Positions 1 through 8,696 of a stretch of DNA of 64,000 nt are shown one piece after another. The notes below the pieces were generated by a model, which was not told where the DNA came from, made no database searches, and worked only from the letters and a program-made list of their open reading frames with translations. The stretch's first letter is position 1; every line of letters starts with the position of its first letter. The stretch comes from CAWCGU01 sp963838095 (GTDB lineage: Bacteria; Actinomycetota; Thermoleophilia; Solirubrobacterales; 70-9), in assembly GCA_963838095.1 (NCBI GenBank), contig CAWIPO010000006.1, forward strand, positions 806,001 through 870,000, read 5' to 3'. A program made the position numbers and the translations under genes.

Positions 1-1003
1 GCTTCACGGCGGCGGCTGGGGGGGAATCTCGTGGCCGAAGGAGTACGGCGGCCGCGGCGCGACCCTGATCGAGCAGGCGATCGCCTCCGAGGAGATGGCG
101 CGGGCGAAGGCCCCGCGGCCGGCGAACGTGCTCGGTCTGGTGATGGGCGGCCCGGTCGTGATCGCGCATGGAACCGAGGAGCAAAAGGAGCGCTATCTCG
201 ATCCGATCCTCTCGGGCGAGGAGATCTGGTGCCAAGGCTTCTCCGAGCCCGAGTCCGGCTCGGACCTCGCATCGCTGAAGACGAAGGCGGTGAAGGACGA
301 CGGCGGCTGGCGGGTGACCGGCCAGAAGGTGTGGACGACTCTCGCGCACGAGGCGAAGTGGTGCATGCTCGTCGCCCGCACGGACTCCGATGTGCCGAAG
401 CACAAGGGCCTCACCTATTTCCTGATGGACATGGAGCAGGACGAGGTGGAGGTGCGGCCGCTGGTTCAGATCACCGGCGAGGCGGAGTTCAACGAGCTCT
501 TCATCGAGAACGCCTACATCTCGGACGAGAACGTCGTCGGCGGAGTCGGCAACGGCTGGATGGTCGCGATCACGACGCTGATGAACGAGCGCGCGGGCCT
601 TGGCGCCTCGGCGGCGCTCGGCCTCTCGACCGCGCTCGGCGAGCTCGTGGAGTTGGCCCGGGAGCAAGGCATGGCCGACGACCCGATCGTCCGCGACAAG
701 GTGGCGCGCCTGAAGATCGGCATTGAGGGCTTGCGGCTCGGGGCGATGCGCGCGCTGACGCAGACGATGAAGGTCGGCATGCCCGGACCCGAGGGCTCGA
801 TCGCGAAGCTCCAGTGGTCCTCCACCAATCAGGCGCTGACCGAGCTTGCGGTCGAGGTCGGAGGCACCGACGCGCTGGCGAAGGACTCGATGTGGGCGTA
901 TCGCTTCCTGCGCTCGCGGGCGAACTCGATTGAGGGCGGGACCAGCGATGTGCTGAAGAACATCGTCGCCGAGCGCGTGCTCGGGCTCCCCAAGCTGCGC
1001 TGA
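1..1003 (+). CDS. Acyl-CoA dehydrogenase, 5' end cut by the window edge
   Basis: C-terminal part of a flavin-dependent acyl-CoA dehydrogenase, which makes trans-2-enoyl-CoA from acyl-CoA and passes electrons to ETF. The reading frame is open from base 2, so the start lies outside the window; about 333 residues are present. Visible family features are the WPKEYGG block, the FAD-contacting segment GFSEPESGSDLASL, the beta-barrel domain, and the C-terminal helical segment ending IEGGTSDVLKNIVAERVLGLPK. A second acyl-CoA dehydrogenase starts 24 bp downstream on the same strand. Such side-by-side pairs in actinobacteria often form heteromeric enzymes for branched, aromatic or steroid side-chain acyl-CoAs. 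The substrate cannot be told from sequence. Confidence 0.93.
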   Translation, partial: LHGGGWGGISWPKEYGGRGATLIEQAIASEEMARAKAPRPANVLGLVMGGPVVIAHGTEEQKERYLDPILSGEEIWCQGFSEPESGSDLASLKTKAVKDDGGWRVTGQKVWTTLAHEAKWCMLVARTDSDVPKHKGLTYFLMDMEQDEVEVRPLVQITGEAEFNELFIENAYISDENVVGGVGNGWMVAITTLMNERAGLGASAALGLSTALGELVELAREQGMADDPIVRDKVARLKIGIEGLRLGAMRALTQTMKVGMPGPEGSIAKLQWSSTNQALTELAVEVGGTDALAKDSMWAYRFLRSRANSIEGGTSDVLKNIVAERVLGLPKLR

Positions 1004-1027
1004 CCGCTTGAAGCGATAGGAGAAAGA

Positions 1028-2041
1028 GTGGACTTCGACTTCAACGACGAGCAGCGCGAGATCAAGTCCACCGCGCACGACTTCATCGCCAGCCGGTTCA
1101 AGCCGGAGAAGGTGCGCGAGCTGGCGGAGTCCGACAGCCCATACGACGACGCGATCTGGAAGCAGATGCGCGAGCTCGGCTGGGCGGGCATCGCGATCCC
1201 GGAGGAATTCGGCGGCCAGGGCCTCGGGCTGCTCGAGCTCGTGATCCTCCAGGAGGAGCTCGGATACGCGCTTGCGCCGTCGCCGATGATCGCCAACGCG
1301 TTCTCCGGGGCACTGATCGCGGAAGCCGGCTCCGACGAGCAGAAGCAGCGCTGGCTGCCCGGCATCGCCTCGGGCGAAGCGCGCGGGGCGGCCGCCTTCA
1401 CCCCCGACGACATCGTCGGCGCCGCGGCAGGCGCTTCGATCATCGTCCTCAATCAAGGCGAAGGCGCGAGGCTGGTCGAGCCCGAGCAGGCGAGCCTCGA
1501 GCGCCTCGACCTGATCGACACCACCCGCGCCTACTATCGCGTCACCGCCGACGGCGGCGATCCGCTCCCTGGCGATGTCGCTCCCGCGGTGGAGAAGGGC
1601 ACGATCGCGCTCTCGGCGGAGCTCGTCGGAATCGCTCAGCGGGCGCTCGACATGGCGGTCGAGTACGCGAAGGAGCGGGAGCAGTTCGGCCGCCCGATCG
1701 GTTCGTATCAGGCCGTCTCGCACCGGCTCGCCGACATGCTCTGGGACGTCGAGGAGGCGCGCTCGCTGCTCTACTACGCGGCCTGGTGCGGGGACGCCGA
1801 GCCCGAGTCGCTGCCGCTTGCAGCGTCGATGGCCAAGGCGCGCGCGTCCGACGCGGCGATGAGCGTCACCCACAACGCGCTCCAGACCTTCGGCGGAATC
1901 GGCTTCACCTGGGAGCACGACCTCCACTTCCTGCTCAAGCGCGCCGCGGTCAGCAGCAAGCTGCTCGGAAACGCCGGCCTCCACCGCGACCGGGTCGCCG
2001 AGGAAATCGGGCTGACGGCCGCCGAGCCGGTGCCCGCCTAG
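1028..2041 (+). CDS. Acyl-CoA dehydrogenase, second of a pair
   Basis: Starts at GTG (protein begins MDFDFNDEQREIKSTAHDFI), with an AGGAGAAAG ribosome site just before it. The 337 residues are a little shorter than the usual 370-400. The acyl-CoA dehydrogenase fold is clear: N-terminal helical domain, a short beta domain, and the C-terminal motifs EREQFGRPIGSYQAVSHRLAD and LQTFGGIGFTWEHDLHFLLK. The usual catalytic-base position is not obvious, as is common for the smaller partner of alpha2beta2 acyl-CoA dehydrogenases. With the upstream gene it probably forms one enzyme or operon (inferred). Its stop codon shares the palindrome CTAG with the stop of the convergent acetyltransferase gene. Confidence 0.92.
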   Translation: MDFDFNDEQREIKSTAHDFIASRFKPEKVRELAESDSPYDDAIWKQMRELGWAGIAIPEEFGGQGLGLLELVILQEELGYALAPSPMIANAFSGALIAEAGSDEQKQRWLPGIASGEARGAAAFTPDDIVGAAAGASIIVLNQGEGARLVEPEQASLERLDLIDTTRAYYRVTADGGDPLPGDVAPAVEKGTIALSAELVGIAQRALDMAVEYAKEREQFGRPIGSYQAVSHRLADMLWDVEEARSLLYYAAWCGDAEPESLPLAASMAKARASDAAMSVTHNALQTFGGIGFTWEHDLHFLLKRAAVSSKLLGNAGLHRDRVAEEIGLTAAEPVPA

Positions 2042-2574
2042 GCCGGGCTTCCTCCTCGCGTTCGCAGATCGATCACTATCTCCAGCTCTCCCGCACCCGT
2101 CGATCCGGTCTCGTAGGTTCCGGCCACCTTCTCCACCAGGCGCTTGATCGCAGTGTTGTCGGCGTGGATCAGGCCGGTGAAGCGCTTGATGCCCACCTCG
2201 CGGGCGCGGACGGCGAGCGCGCCCAGCAGTGCCGTCCCGAGGCCGATCCGCATCCATTGATCGCCGACGCCGACCGCGAACTCGGCCGTCTCGGGGTCGT
2301 CGTCATTGCGGACGAATCGGGCGGTGCCGAAGCTCTGGCCGGTCTCGGGATCGACCGCGATCATCGCCTCGTGGTTGACGTGATCGATCGCCGTCAGGTA
2401 GTCGAGCTGAGTGCTCGAGAGCCGTGGCTGGGGAGTGAGGAAGCGCAGGTAGATCGATTCGTCGCTGGCGCTCTGGAAGCCTTCGTTCAGTCGGTCGCGG
2501 TCCTCGGGCGCGATCGGGCGAATCAACGCCCTCGTCCCCCCTCGCAGCTCGACGATCTCACCCGTCTCGCTCAC
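2038..2574 (-). CDS. GNAT-family N-acetyltransferase
   Basis: A 178-residue GNAT protein. These enzymes transfer an acetyl group from acetyl-CoA to an amine on a small molecule or protein; the acceptor is unknown here. The acetyl-CoA pyrophosphate-binding motif A is near residues 100-115 (GVGDQWMRIGLGTALLGAL). The N-terminal half (ELRGGTRALIRPIAPEDRDRL) and the TARFVRNDDDPETAEFAV strand resemble the acetyltransferase domains found alone or fused to acyl-CoA synthetases in actinobacteria. It starts at GTG. The gene overlaps the convergent acyl-CoA dehydrogenase by 4 bp at the stop codons, leaving no room for an intrinsic terminator. Confidence 0.85.
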   Translation of the reverse strand: MSETGEIVELRGGTRALIRPIAPEDRDRLNEGFQSASDESIYLRFLTPQPRLSSTQLDYLTAIDHVNHEAMIAVDPETGQSFGTARFVRNDDDPETAEFAVGVGDQWMRIGLGTALLGALAVRAREVGIKRFTGLIHADNTAIKRLVEKVAGTYETGSTGAGELEIVIDLRTRGGSPA

Positions 2575-2602
2575 GAACGTCCTCGCATGGGTGGACGCGG
2601 CA

Positions 2603-2894
2603 CTAGGGCACCACCGGCAGGTCGGACGCGAGCTCGACCTTTCCGTCGCGGTGGTACTCCACGTCGACGACCTCGTTCTTCCCGTAGCTGCCGAAGAGGC
2701 CGAGGAACATCGCCAGCCAGCGAGCGCCGCTCACGCGCTCCTTCACCAATGGGCGGGAAAAGATGACCTCGCGCCCGCCCGCAATCCGGTAATCGGTCCC
2801 CTCCCGCTGCTCGATGCCGTTGATGTAGACCTTCACCGGCGGCTCGGCCCCGCTCGGCAGCATCACCCTGCGACCGGACCTCCTCCTCGCTCAC
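2603..2894 (-). pseudogene. Small conserved protein of unknown function, probable one-base frameshift
   Basis: From a GTG at 2894, which overlaps the stop of the preceding gene (GTGA), the frame reads MSEEEVRSQ. The convincing remainder (VMLPSGAEPPVKVYINGIEQ onward, ending LASDLPVVP) is one frame over, after position 2868. Removing one base near 2868-2872 gives a single protein of about 96 residues. It looks like a soluble beta-rich domain; I do not recognise a named family. The segment GTDYRIAGGREVIFS followed by KNEVVDVEYHRDG is consistent with a folded protein. Translational coupling to the neighbour and the single indel favour a sequence error over true decay. An internal GTG start at 2866 is the alternative. 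Confidence 0.55.
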
Positions 2895-3242
2895 AGTTTT
2901 CCCTTCATCGCTCGCCGAACGGCGTCGTAGGGCGAATCGCTGGCGCGCAGCTCGAGCTCGCGCCGCGCGACGCCGCCTTTGAACGGCACGAGCCGTCCGT
3001 CGCCCATCACGTCGATGCCGGCGGTGGTGCCCATCAGCATCCCTCCGCTGCTGACCTCGAGGCGCGCCGCGACCCGTTGTTCGGGTTCATACGTCGCGGA
3101 ACATCCTCACCTCTCCGAGACCGCCCTGGCCGAGCACCGATTGCGCTTCGGCCTCCATCGCAGCCAGGGCGTCGCCAAGGCGCTCGAAGCTCTCGCGGGA
3201 CACCTTCGGGCCGCGGCGTATGGTGAGGCGATAGTCGGCCAG
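2891..3242 (-). pseudogene. Small conserved protein of unknown function, probable one-base frameshift
   Basis: The N-terminal half (ADYRLTIRRGPKVSRESFERL through QGGLGEVRMFRD) runs into a stop at 3087-3089. The frame one base over continues at once as YEPEQRVAARLEVSSGGMLM and ends VRRAMKGKL at 2891. Together these give about 116 residues of a plausible small alpha/beta protein, so one extra base near 3090-3095 is likely. The start is unresolved: directly after the citrate synthase stop the frame reads CTG (3242), and no ATG/GTG/TTG lies nearby except inside the citrate synthase gene. The order citrate synthase - this gene - 2603..2894 with overlapping codons suggests one transcript. The function is unknown. 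Confidence 0.5.
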
Positions 3243-3243
3243 C

Positions 3244-4665
3244 TCAGGCCCCGCGGCGGGGGCGCTTCGGACGCCGCGCCGGCGGTCCGGTGATCTTTTC
3301 CTCGCCGGTGCGCTGCTCGATCGGCACGTAGTCGGTGTCGAGGGCACCGGTGTAGATCTGGCGTGGCCGCGCGATCTTCTGCTCCGAGTCGTCGTTCATC
3401 TCCATCCACTGCGAGACCCAACCCGCCGTTCGCGGAATCGCGAAGATGACCGTGAACATCGATGCCGGGATCCCGAGCGCCTCGTAGATCAGGCCGGAGT
3501 AGAAGTCGACGTTCGGATACAGCTTTCGCTCGGTGAAGAACTCGTCGTCGAGCGCGTGCTTCTCCAACTCCGTGGCGATGTCGAGCAGCGGGTTGTCGCC
3601 CGTCGCCTCGAGCACCTCGTCGACGTGCTTCTTGATGATCCGCGCCCGTGGGTCGTAGTTCTTGTAGACCCGATGGCCGAAGCCCATCAGCTTCTCCTCG
3701 CGGTTCTTCACGCCCTCCAGGAACGAAGGGATGTTCTCCTGCCGCTCGATCCGCCGCAGCATCTTCAGCACCGCTTCGTTGGCGCCGCCGTGAAGCGGTC
3801 CGTACAGCGCCGCGACACCCGCCGCGACCGCGGAGTAGGGATCGACCTTGGAGGAGCCAACCCCGCGGACGGCATTCGTGGAGCAGTTCTGCTCGTGGTC
3901 GGCGTGGAGGATGAACAACACGTCGAGAGCGCGTTCGAGCCGCGGGTCGGGCTCGAACTTGGTCTCCGTCATCTGCTTCATCATCCCGAGGAAATTGCCC
4001 GGATAGCTGAGCTCGTTGTCGGGATAGACGTAGGGCAGCCCGAGGTTGTGCCGGTACGCGAAAGCCGCCAGCGTCGGCATCTTCGCGATCAGCCGGATCG
4101 CGGCCATGTAGCGCTCCTCCGGATCGTCGATCTCCTTCGCGTCGGGGTAGAAGGTCGACAGCGCCCCCACCGACGCGAGCAGCATTCCCATCGGATGGGC
4201 GTCGTAGCGAAAGCCCTCGACGAACTTCTTGATGTTCTCGTGGACGAAGGTGTGGTGGGTGATGTCGAACATCCACCGCTCGAGCTGCTTCTCGGTCGGG
4301 AGCTCGCCGAAGATCAGCAGGTAGGCAACCTCGACGTAGGTGGAGTGCTCGCAGAGCTGCTCGATCGGGATCCCGCGGTGCTGCAGGATCCCTGCGTCTC
4401 CGTCGATGTAGGTGATCGCGGAGCGGCAGGAAGCTGTGTTGGTGAACGCCGGGTCATACGTCATCAGCCCGAAGTCGTCCTCGGACGCCTTGATCTGGCG
4501 CAGGTCCATCGCCCGCACGGTGCCGTCGGTGATCGGGAGCTCGTAGCTCTCCCCGGTGCGGTTGTCGGTGACGGTCAGGCTGTCCTTGTCGGGCGCATCG
4601 CCCGCGCTGTCGTCGTCCGTCTGCTCGGCGGGAACCGCCTCTTCGATCTTCTGCTCGGTTGCCAA
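3244..4665 (-). CDS. gltA: Citrate synthase
   Basis: Condenses acetyl-CoA and oxaloacetate to citrate, the entry step of the TCA cycle. The 473-residue protein has an acidic N-terminal extension of about 35 residues and then the type II (hexameric) citrate synthase fold. Visible active-site blocks are ILQHRGIPIEQL near residue 90, LFILHADHEQNCSTNAVR (His), GPLHGGANEAVLKML (His), and MGFGHRVYKNYDPRA (His/Arg), followed by DFYSGLIYEALGIP. The start is TTG at 4665, fixed by a strong AGGAGG seven bases upstream. The last 15 residues (PPARRPKRPRRGA) are unusually basic and may reflect an indel near the end. An inverted-repeat motif lies just upstream at 4682-4698. Confidence 0.95.
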   Translation of the reverse strand: MATEQKIEEAVPAEQTDDDSAGDAPDKDSLTVTDNRTGESYELPITDGTVRAMDLRQIKASEDDFGLMTYDPAFTNTASCRSAITYIDGDAGILQHRGIPIEQLCEHSTYVEVAYLLIFGELPTEKQLERWMFDITHHTFVHENIKKFVEGFRYDAHPMGMLLASVGALSTFYPDAKEIDDPEERYMAAIRLIAKMPTLAAFAYRHNLGLPYVYPDNELSYPGNFLGMMKQMTETKFEPDPRLERALDVLFILHADHEQNCSTNAVRGVGSSKVDPYSAVAAGVAALYGPLHGGANEAVLKMLRRIERQENIPSFLEGVKNREEKLMGFGHRVYKNYDPRARIIKKHVDEVLEATGDNPLLDIATELEKHALDDEFFTERKLYPNVDFYSGLIYEALGIPASMFTVIFAIPRTAGWVSQWMEMNDDSEQKIARPRQIYTGALDTDYVPIEQRTGEEKITGPPARRPKRPRRGA

Positions 4666-4681
4666 ACCAAAACCTCCTGGT

Positions 4682-4698
4682 GGGACCTAATCGGTCAA
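4682..4698 (-). promoter_or_regulatory. Putative operator upstream of citrate synthase
   Basis: Read on the minus strand the sequence is TTGACC-GATTA-GGTCCC, 16 bases before the citrate synthase start and directly upstream of its ribosome site. It matches 14 of 17 positions of the perfect inverted repeat TTGACC-GAATA-GGTCAA found upstream of the TauE/SafE exporter gene (15640-15656), in the same orientation. The shared core is TTGACCGA(A/T)TAGGTC. The position suggests a repressor site near the transcription start. The regulator is unknown; the nearby Rrf2 protein (15693..16151) is one candidate, by inference only. Confidence 0.4.
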
Positions 4699-4718
4699 AC
4701 GCAGTATCTCACCGTCGA

Positions 4719-5645
4719 TCATCCGGCCGGTGCCCCCTCGAAGTGCGTCAGCTGTTTGAAGGCGCGAAGGCGGTCGGCGATCAGCCCGTCGGTCAGCCGG
4801 CGCACCCGTTCGGTGCCGAAATCCTCGACGTTGTAGGAGGCCATCACGGATCCGTACGCCATCGCCTGTCGCAGGGCGCTCTCAGTGGGCGCGCCGTCGC
4901 TCCGAGCTCCGTCCAGGTAACCGAGGAAACCGCCGGCGAAGCTGTCACCGGCGCCCGTCGGATCGCGAACGTCGTCGATCAGCAGTCCCGGGATCGCGAA
5001 GATCTCGTCGGGGGTGAACAGGGCGGCCCCGTACTCCCCGCGTTTCGCGACCACCACCGTCGGGCCCACCTCCATCAGGGTGCGGGCGGCGCGCAGGAGG
5101 TTCGACTCCCCGGTCAGCATCCGCAGCTCGGCATCGTTGAGCAGCAGGCAGTCGACCTGGCCGATTGCCTCCATCAGCGAGTCGCGGGTGGTATCGATCC
5201 ACAGGTTCATCGAGTCGAGCGCGGCGAATCCGGCGCTGGACTGTGCGCATACGCCACGCTGCAGGTCGGGCTGGATGTTGCCCAGGAAGAGCATCTCGGC
5301 CTCGCGTGACGCCTGCGAGAGCTTGGGCGCGAAGTCCGCGAACACGTTCAGCTGGGTGTCGTCGGTATGGGCGATGTTCATGTCGTGGTCGTAGTGCCCG
5401 CGCCAGAAGAACGTCTCCCCGCCCTCGACGTGCTCGATGTCGTCGGTCGAGACGCCTCGCTCGGTGAGCACGGCCAGGTGCTCGGCTTCGAAGTCGTCGC
5501 CGACCGGCCCGACGATCCTGACGTCCGTGAAGAAGCTCGCGGCGAGCGCGAAGTGGACCGCGGAGCCACCGAGCATCCTCTCACGCTCGCCGAAGGGCGT
5601 TCTGACCGAGTCGAAGGCGATCGACCCGACGGCCGTCAGCGCCAT
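4719..5645 (-). CDS. PfkB-family sugar/nucleoside kinase
   Basis: ATP-dependent carbohydrate kinase of the ribokinase/PfkB superfamily, 308 residues, the usual family length. The N-terminal substrate-side glycine motif is GGSAVHFALAASFF (about residues 26-39). The C-terminal PfkB signature DPTGAGDSFAGGFLGYLDG holds the catalytic Asp and the anion hole, and VVVAKRGEYGAALF forms part of the ATP site. The substrate could be a sugar, a nucleoside or a sugar phosphate and cannot be assigned. The gene lies between citrate synthase and a divergently transcribed GH15 glucan hydrolase, so a link to sugar use is possible but unproven. The start is an ATG at 5645. Confidence 0.88.
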   Translation of the reverse strand: MALTAVGSIAFDSVRTPFGERERMLGGSAVHFALAASFFTDVRIVGPVGDDFEAEHLAVLTERGVSTDDIEHVEGGETFFWRGHYDHDMNIAHTDDTQLNVFADFAPKLSQASREAEMLFLGNIQPDLQRGVCAQSSAGFAALDSMNLWIDTTRDSLMEAIGQVDCLLLNDAELRMLTGESNLLRAARTLMEVGPTVVVAKRGEYGAALFTPDEIFAIPGLLIDDVRDPTGAGDSFAGGFLGYLDGARSDGAPTESALRQAMAYGSVMASYNVEDFGTERVRRLTDGLIADRLRAFKQLTHFEGAPAG

Positions 5646-5744
5646 CGGGGGCGGCGGTGGGTTGGACTGGATCTCATCGGCGGCCGCACTCTATTGGCGC
5701 GTGTACCAAAGCCGGTGCATCCGGGCCGATAGCGTGTCGCTGCG

Positions 5745-7676
5745 ATGAGCGACGAGATCACCAGCTGGACAACCTCCGAGTTCCCCCCGATCGGCGACTT
5801 CGCGTTCATCTCCGACTGCCACACGTCGGCGCTGATTGCTCCCGACGGCGCCGTCGAGTGGATGTGCCTGCCGCGATTCGACTCGCCGTCGATCTTCGGC
5901 GCGTTGCTCGACCGCAGCGCCGGCAGCTTCCGCTTCGGGCCCCGCGGGTGGCGCGTCCCGGTCGCCCGCCGCTACGTCCCCGGGACGAACGTCCTCGAGA
6001 CCGCGTGGATGACTGACACCGGGTGGCTGACCGCCTTTGACGCGATGGTCCTGCGACTGCCTGACGAGGACGAAGTGGACGAGGACGAGCCGGGGTCCAT
6101 GCGCCCGCACGGCGCCCACCAGGCGCGCGGCATCCTCGTCAGGGTGGTGAACTGCGTCCACGGAAAGGTGGACCTCGAGATGCTCTGCGACCCCCGGTTC
6201 GAGTACAAGGCTGCGGCGGCTCGCTGGTCGCAAGAGTCCGACGGCAGCCTCCACGCCCACGCCGACCCCGGAGGCCAGCGCTTCCGGCTGGTCGCCGACT
6301 TCGGCCTCGAGATCGACTCCGAGCGCGGGTACGGGGAGATGCTCATCGACGCCGGCAACAGCGCGTATTGCGCGCTCTGCTTCGGCGTGGAGCTGGATGG
6401 ACCCGAGACCGTCGAGGAAGCGTTCGGGATGGTCGCCGGCACTCAGCACTTCTGGCGCCGCTGGCTCGAGCTCGGGCGCTTCCCCGACCATCCGTGGCGG
6501 GTCCATCTCCAGCGATCGGCGATCGCCCTCAAGGGGCTCACCTATGCGCCCACAGGGGCGATGGTCGCCGCGTCGACGACGTCGCTCCCGGAGGCGATCG
6601 GGGGAACGCGCAACTGGGACTATCGCTTCATGTGGATTCGTGACACCACGTTCGCGCTTTGGGCGATGCACGTGCTCGGATTCGAAACCGAGGCGAGCGA
6701 GTTCCTCGCGTTCGCAACCCGGCTCTGCCATGGCCGCGGCCCCGAGGCCCAGATCATGTTCGGCATCCGCGGCGAAAGCGAGCTCCCCGAGCACACCCTC
6801 GACTGGCTCGGCGGCTACATGGGCTCGGCGCCGGTGCGGATCGGCAACGGTGCCTTCGAGCAGCGCCAGAACGACGTCTTCGGGGTCCTGCTCGATTCGA
6901 TCTACGTCCACTGCAAGGCCAGCGGAGAGGTTCCTGACGACCTCTGGGAGGTCGCGCGCGATCAGGTCGTGCACGCGACGGCGTCGTGGAAGCTGCCGGA
7001 CCAGGGCATCTGGGAGTCGCGCGGCGAGCCACGCCACTACGTCTCGTCCAAGCTCTACGGCTGGGTGGCGCTCGACCGCGGCGCGCGGCTGGCTCGATGG
7101 CGCGGCGAGGCGGAGCTCGAGCGACGCTGGCTTCGGGAGGCGGAGGAGATCAGGGCCGAGATCGTCGCGCACGGGGTCTCCGAGCGCGGCGTGTTCCGCC
7201 AGCACTACGACACCGACGCGCTCGACGCGTCGACCCTGTTGATCCCGCTGGTCCGGTTCCTTCCCTATGACGACCCGCGAGTGATCGCCACGGTCGAGGC
7301 GGTCGCCGACGAGCTCACCGAGGACGGTCTCGTGCTCCGCTACGTGCCCGACGAGACCGACGACGGGCTCGGCGGCCAGCGCGAGGGGAGCTTTGCGATC
7401 TGCTCCTTTTGGCTCGTCTCCGCGCTTTCGGAGATCGGGGAGCGGAAGCGCGCCAAGGATCTCTGCACGCTGCTGCTCGGCTACTCCGGCGCGCTGGGGC
7501 TCTTCTCCGAGGAGATCGAGCCGTCGAGCGGCCAGCAGCTTGGGAACTACCCGCAGGCGTTCACCCACCTGGCTTTGATCAACGCCGTCAGCCACGTGAT
7601 CGCGGACGACGTGGCCGGCAAGCGAACCGCGGCCAGCGCGGTGTTCTCGGAGCTGCGTGCCGAGAGCGCTGATTAG
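5745..7676 (+). CDS. Glycoside hydrolase family 15 (glucoamylase/trehalase-type)
   Basis: A 643-residue bacterial GH15 protein with an N-terminal beta-sandwich trehalase-like domain (IGDFAFISDCHTSALIAPDG) and a C-terminal (alpha/alpha)6 barrel. The barrel carries the family block GGTRNWDYRFMWIRDTTFAL near residue 285, QGIWESRGEPRHYVSSKLYG with the likely catalytic acid Glu, and REGSFAICSFWLVSALSEIG with the likely base. Members of this subfamily without signal peptides hydrolyse trehalose or short alpha-glucans in the cytoplasm; no signal peptide is seen here. It is transcribed away from the PfkB kinase gene, from a spacer of about 100 bp. Whether trehalose or a maltooligosaccharide is the substrate cannot be decided. 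Confidence 0.9.
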   Translation: MSDEITSWTTSEFPPIGDFAFISDCHTSALIAPDGAVEWMCLPRFDSPSIFGALLDRSAGSFRFGPRGWRVPVARRYVPGTNVLETAWMTDTGWLTAFDAMVLRLPDEDEVDEDEPGSMRPHGAHQARGILVRVVNCVHGKVDLEMLCDPRFEYKAAAARWSQESDGSLHAHADPGGQRFRLVADFGLEIDSERGYGEMLIDAGNSAYCALCFGVELDGPETVEEAFGMVAGTQHFWRRWLELGRFPDHPWRVHLQRSAIALKGLTYAPTGAMVAASTTSLPEAIGGTRNWDYRFMWIRDTTFALWAMHVLGFETEASEFLAFATRLCHGRGPEAQIMFGIRGESELPEHTLDWLGGYMGSAPVRIGNGAFEQRQNDVFGVLLDSIYVHCKASGEVPDDLWEVARDQVVHATASWKLPDQGIWESRGEPRHYVSSKLYGWVALDRGARLARWRGEAELERRWLREAEEIRAEIVAHGVSERGVFRQHYDTDALDASTLLIPLVRFLPYDDPRVIATVEAVADELTEDGLVLRYVPDETDDGLGGQREGSFAICSFWLVSALSEIGERKRAKDLCTLLLGYSGALGLFSEEIEPSSGQQLGNYPQAFTHLALINAVSHVIADDVAGKRTAASAVFSELRAESAD

Positions 7677-7715
7677 CCCGACGACCGAGGTCTGCGAGCC
7701 GATCCACCACACTGC

Positions 7716-8696
7716 ATGGCGATGAAAGCGATCCAGGTGCGCGAATTCGGCGGGCCCGAGGTGCTGAAGCTCGTCGATCTCCCCGATCCCGAGCCACGGG
7801 ACGGCGAGGTGCTCGTAAGCGTCAAGCGAGCGGGAATCAACTTCGCCGACACCCACCAGCGCCGCGACGAATACCTGGCCAAGGCCGAGCTTCCGTTCGT
7901 CCCCGGCGGAGAGATAGCGGGGACCACGCCCGATGGGCGCCGCGTCGCCGCGCTCCTCGGCGGGGGCGGCTACGCCGAGCTTGCGGCCGTGCCCGAGCGC
8001 TTGCTGGTCCCGATTCCCGAGGCGGTCAGCGACGACCAGGCGGCGGCGATCCTGCTTCAGGGCCTGACCGCTCGCGCGATTCTGGCGATCTCGGCGCGAC
8101 TCCAGCCCGGCGAAAGCGTCGTCGTCCACGCCGCCGGCGGTGGAACCGGGACGCTCGCCGTGCAGCTCGCGAAGCGGATGGGCGCCGGCAGGGTGATCGG
8201 CATCGCCTCCACTTCCGAGAAGCGGGAGCTTGCCCTGCGGTTGGGCGCGGATGCCGCGATCGACCCTGGCGCGGAAGGCCTCAGCGAGCGGATCGTCGAA
8301 GCGAACGGCGGCGAGCAGGTGGACGTGGTGCTGGATATGGCGGGAGGCGACGCCTTCGACGCAAGTCTGGAGGCGCTGGCGCCGTTCGGCCGCCTGGTCA
8401 CCTACGGGATCGCCTCGGGCGATTCGAACAAGGTCTCCACCCGGGCGCTGATGCAAACCAGCCGCGCGGTCGTCGGCTTCTGGCTCGTGAATCTCTTTCG
8501 CCGCCCCGATCTCGTCGCGGAGGGGATCGGCGAGCTGCTCGTCGCCGTCGAGGCGGGCGAGCTGGAGATCGTGATCGGCGGCGTTTATCCGCTCGCCGAT
8601 GCCGCCCGCGCACACATCGACCTGCAGGCGCGTGGCACTCAGGGGAAGCTCCTGCTGGATCCCGCCGCCGCGCCGACCGGGGAGCAGCAACAATGA
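7716..8696 (+). CDS. Quinone oxidoreductase / zinc-free medium-chain dehydrogenase
   Basis: A 326-residue medium-chain reductase of the NADPH:quinone oxidoreductase type. The GroES-like N-terminal domain opens MAMKAIQVREFGGPEVLKLV. The Rossmann domain carries VVVHAAGGGTGTLAVQLAKRM, the typical nucleotide-binding loop. The structural and catalytic zinc cysteines of alcohol dehydrogenases are absent, which fits the QOR subgroup. Such enzymes reduce quinones or enones with NADPH. The stop overlaps the start of the RNA helicase gene (ATGA), so the two are probably co-translated, although no functional link is evident. Confidence 0.87.
   Translation: MAMKAIQVREFGGPEVLKLVDLPDPEPRDGEVLVSVKRAGINFADTHQRRDEYLAKAELPFVPGGEIAGTTPDGRRVAALLGGGGYAELAAVPERLLVPIPEAVSDDQAAAILLQGLTARAILAISARLQPGESVVVHAAGGGTGTLAVQLAKRMGAGRVIGIASTSEKRELALRLGADAAIDPGAEGLSERIVEANGGEQVDVVLDMAGGDAFDASLEALAPFGRLVTYGIASGDSNKVSTRALMQTSRAVVGFWLVNLFRRPDLVAEGIGELLVAVEAGELEIVIGGVYPLADAARAHIDLQARGTQGKLLLDPAAAPTGEQQQ

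Noticed and set aside
5691..8693. A 1000-codon open frame on the minus strand
   Set aside because: It is antisense to the GH15 hydrolase and quinone oxidoreductase genes. Its composition (Arg, Ala, Gly, Asp without motifs) is the usual shadow of GC-rich codon use.
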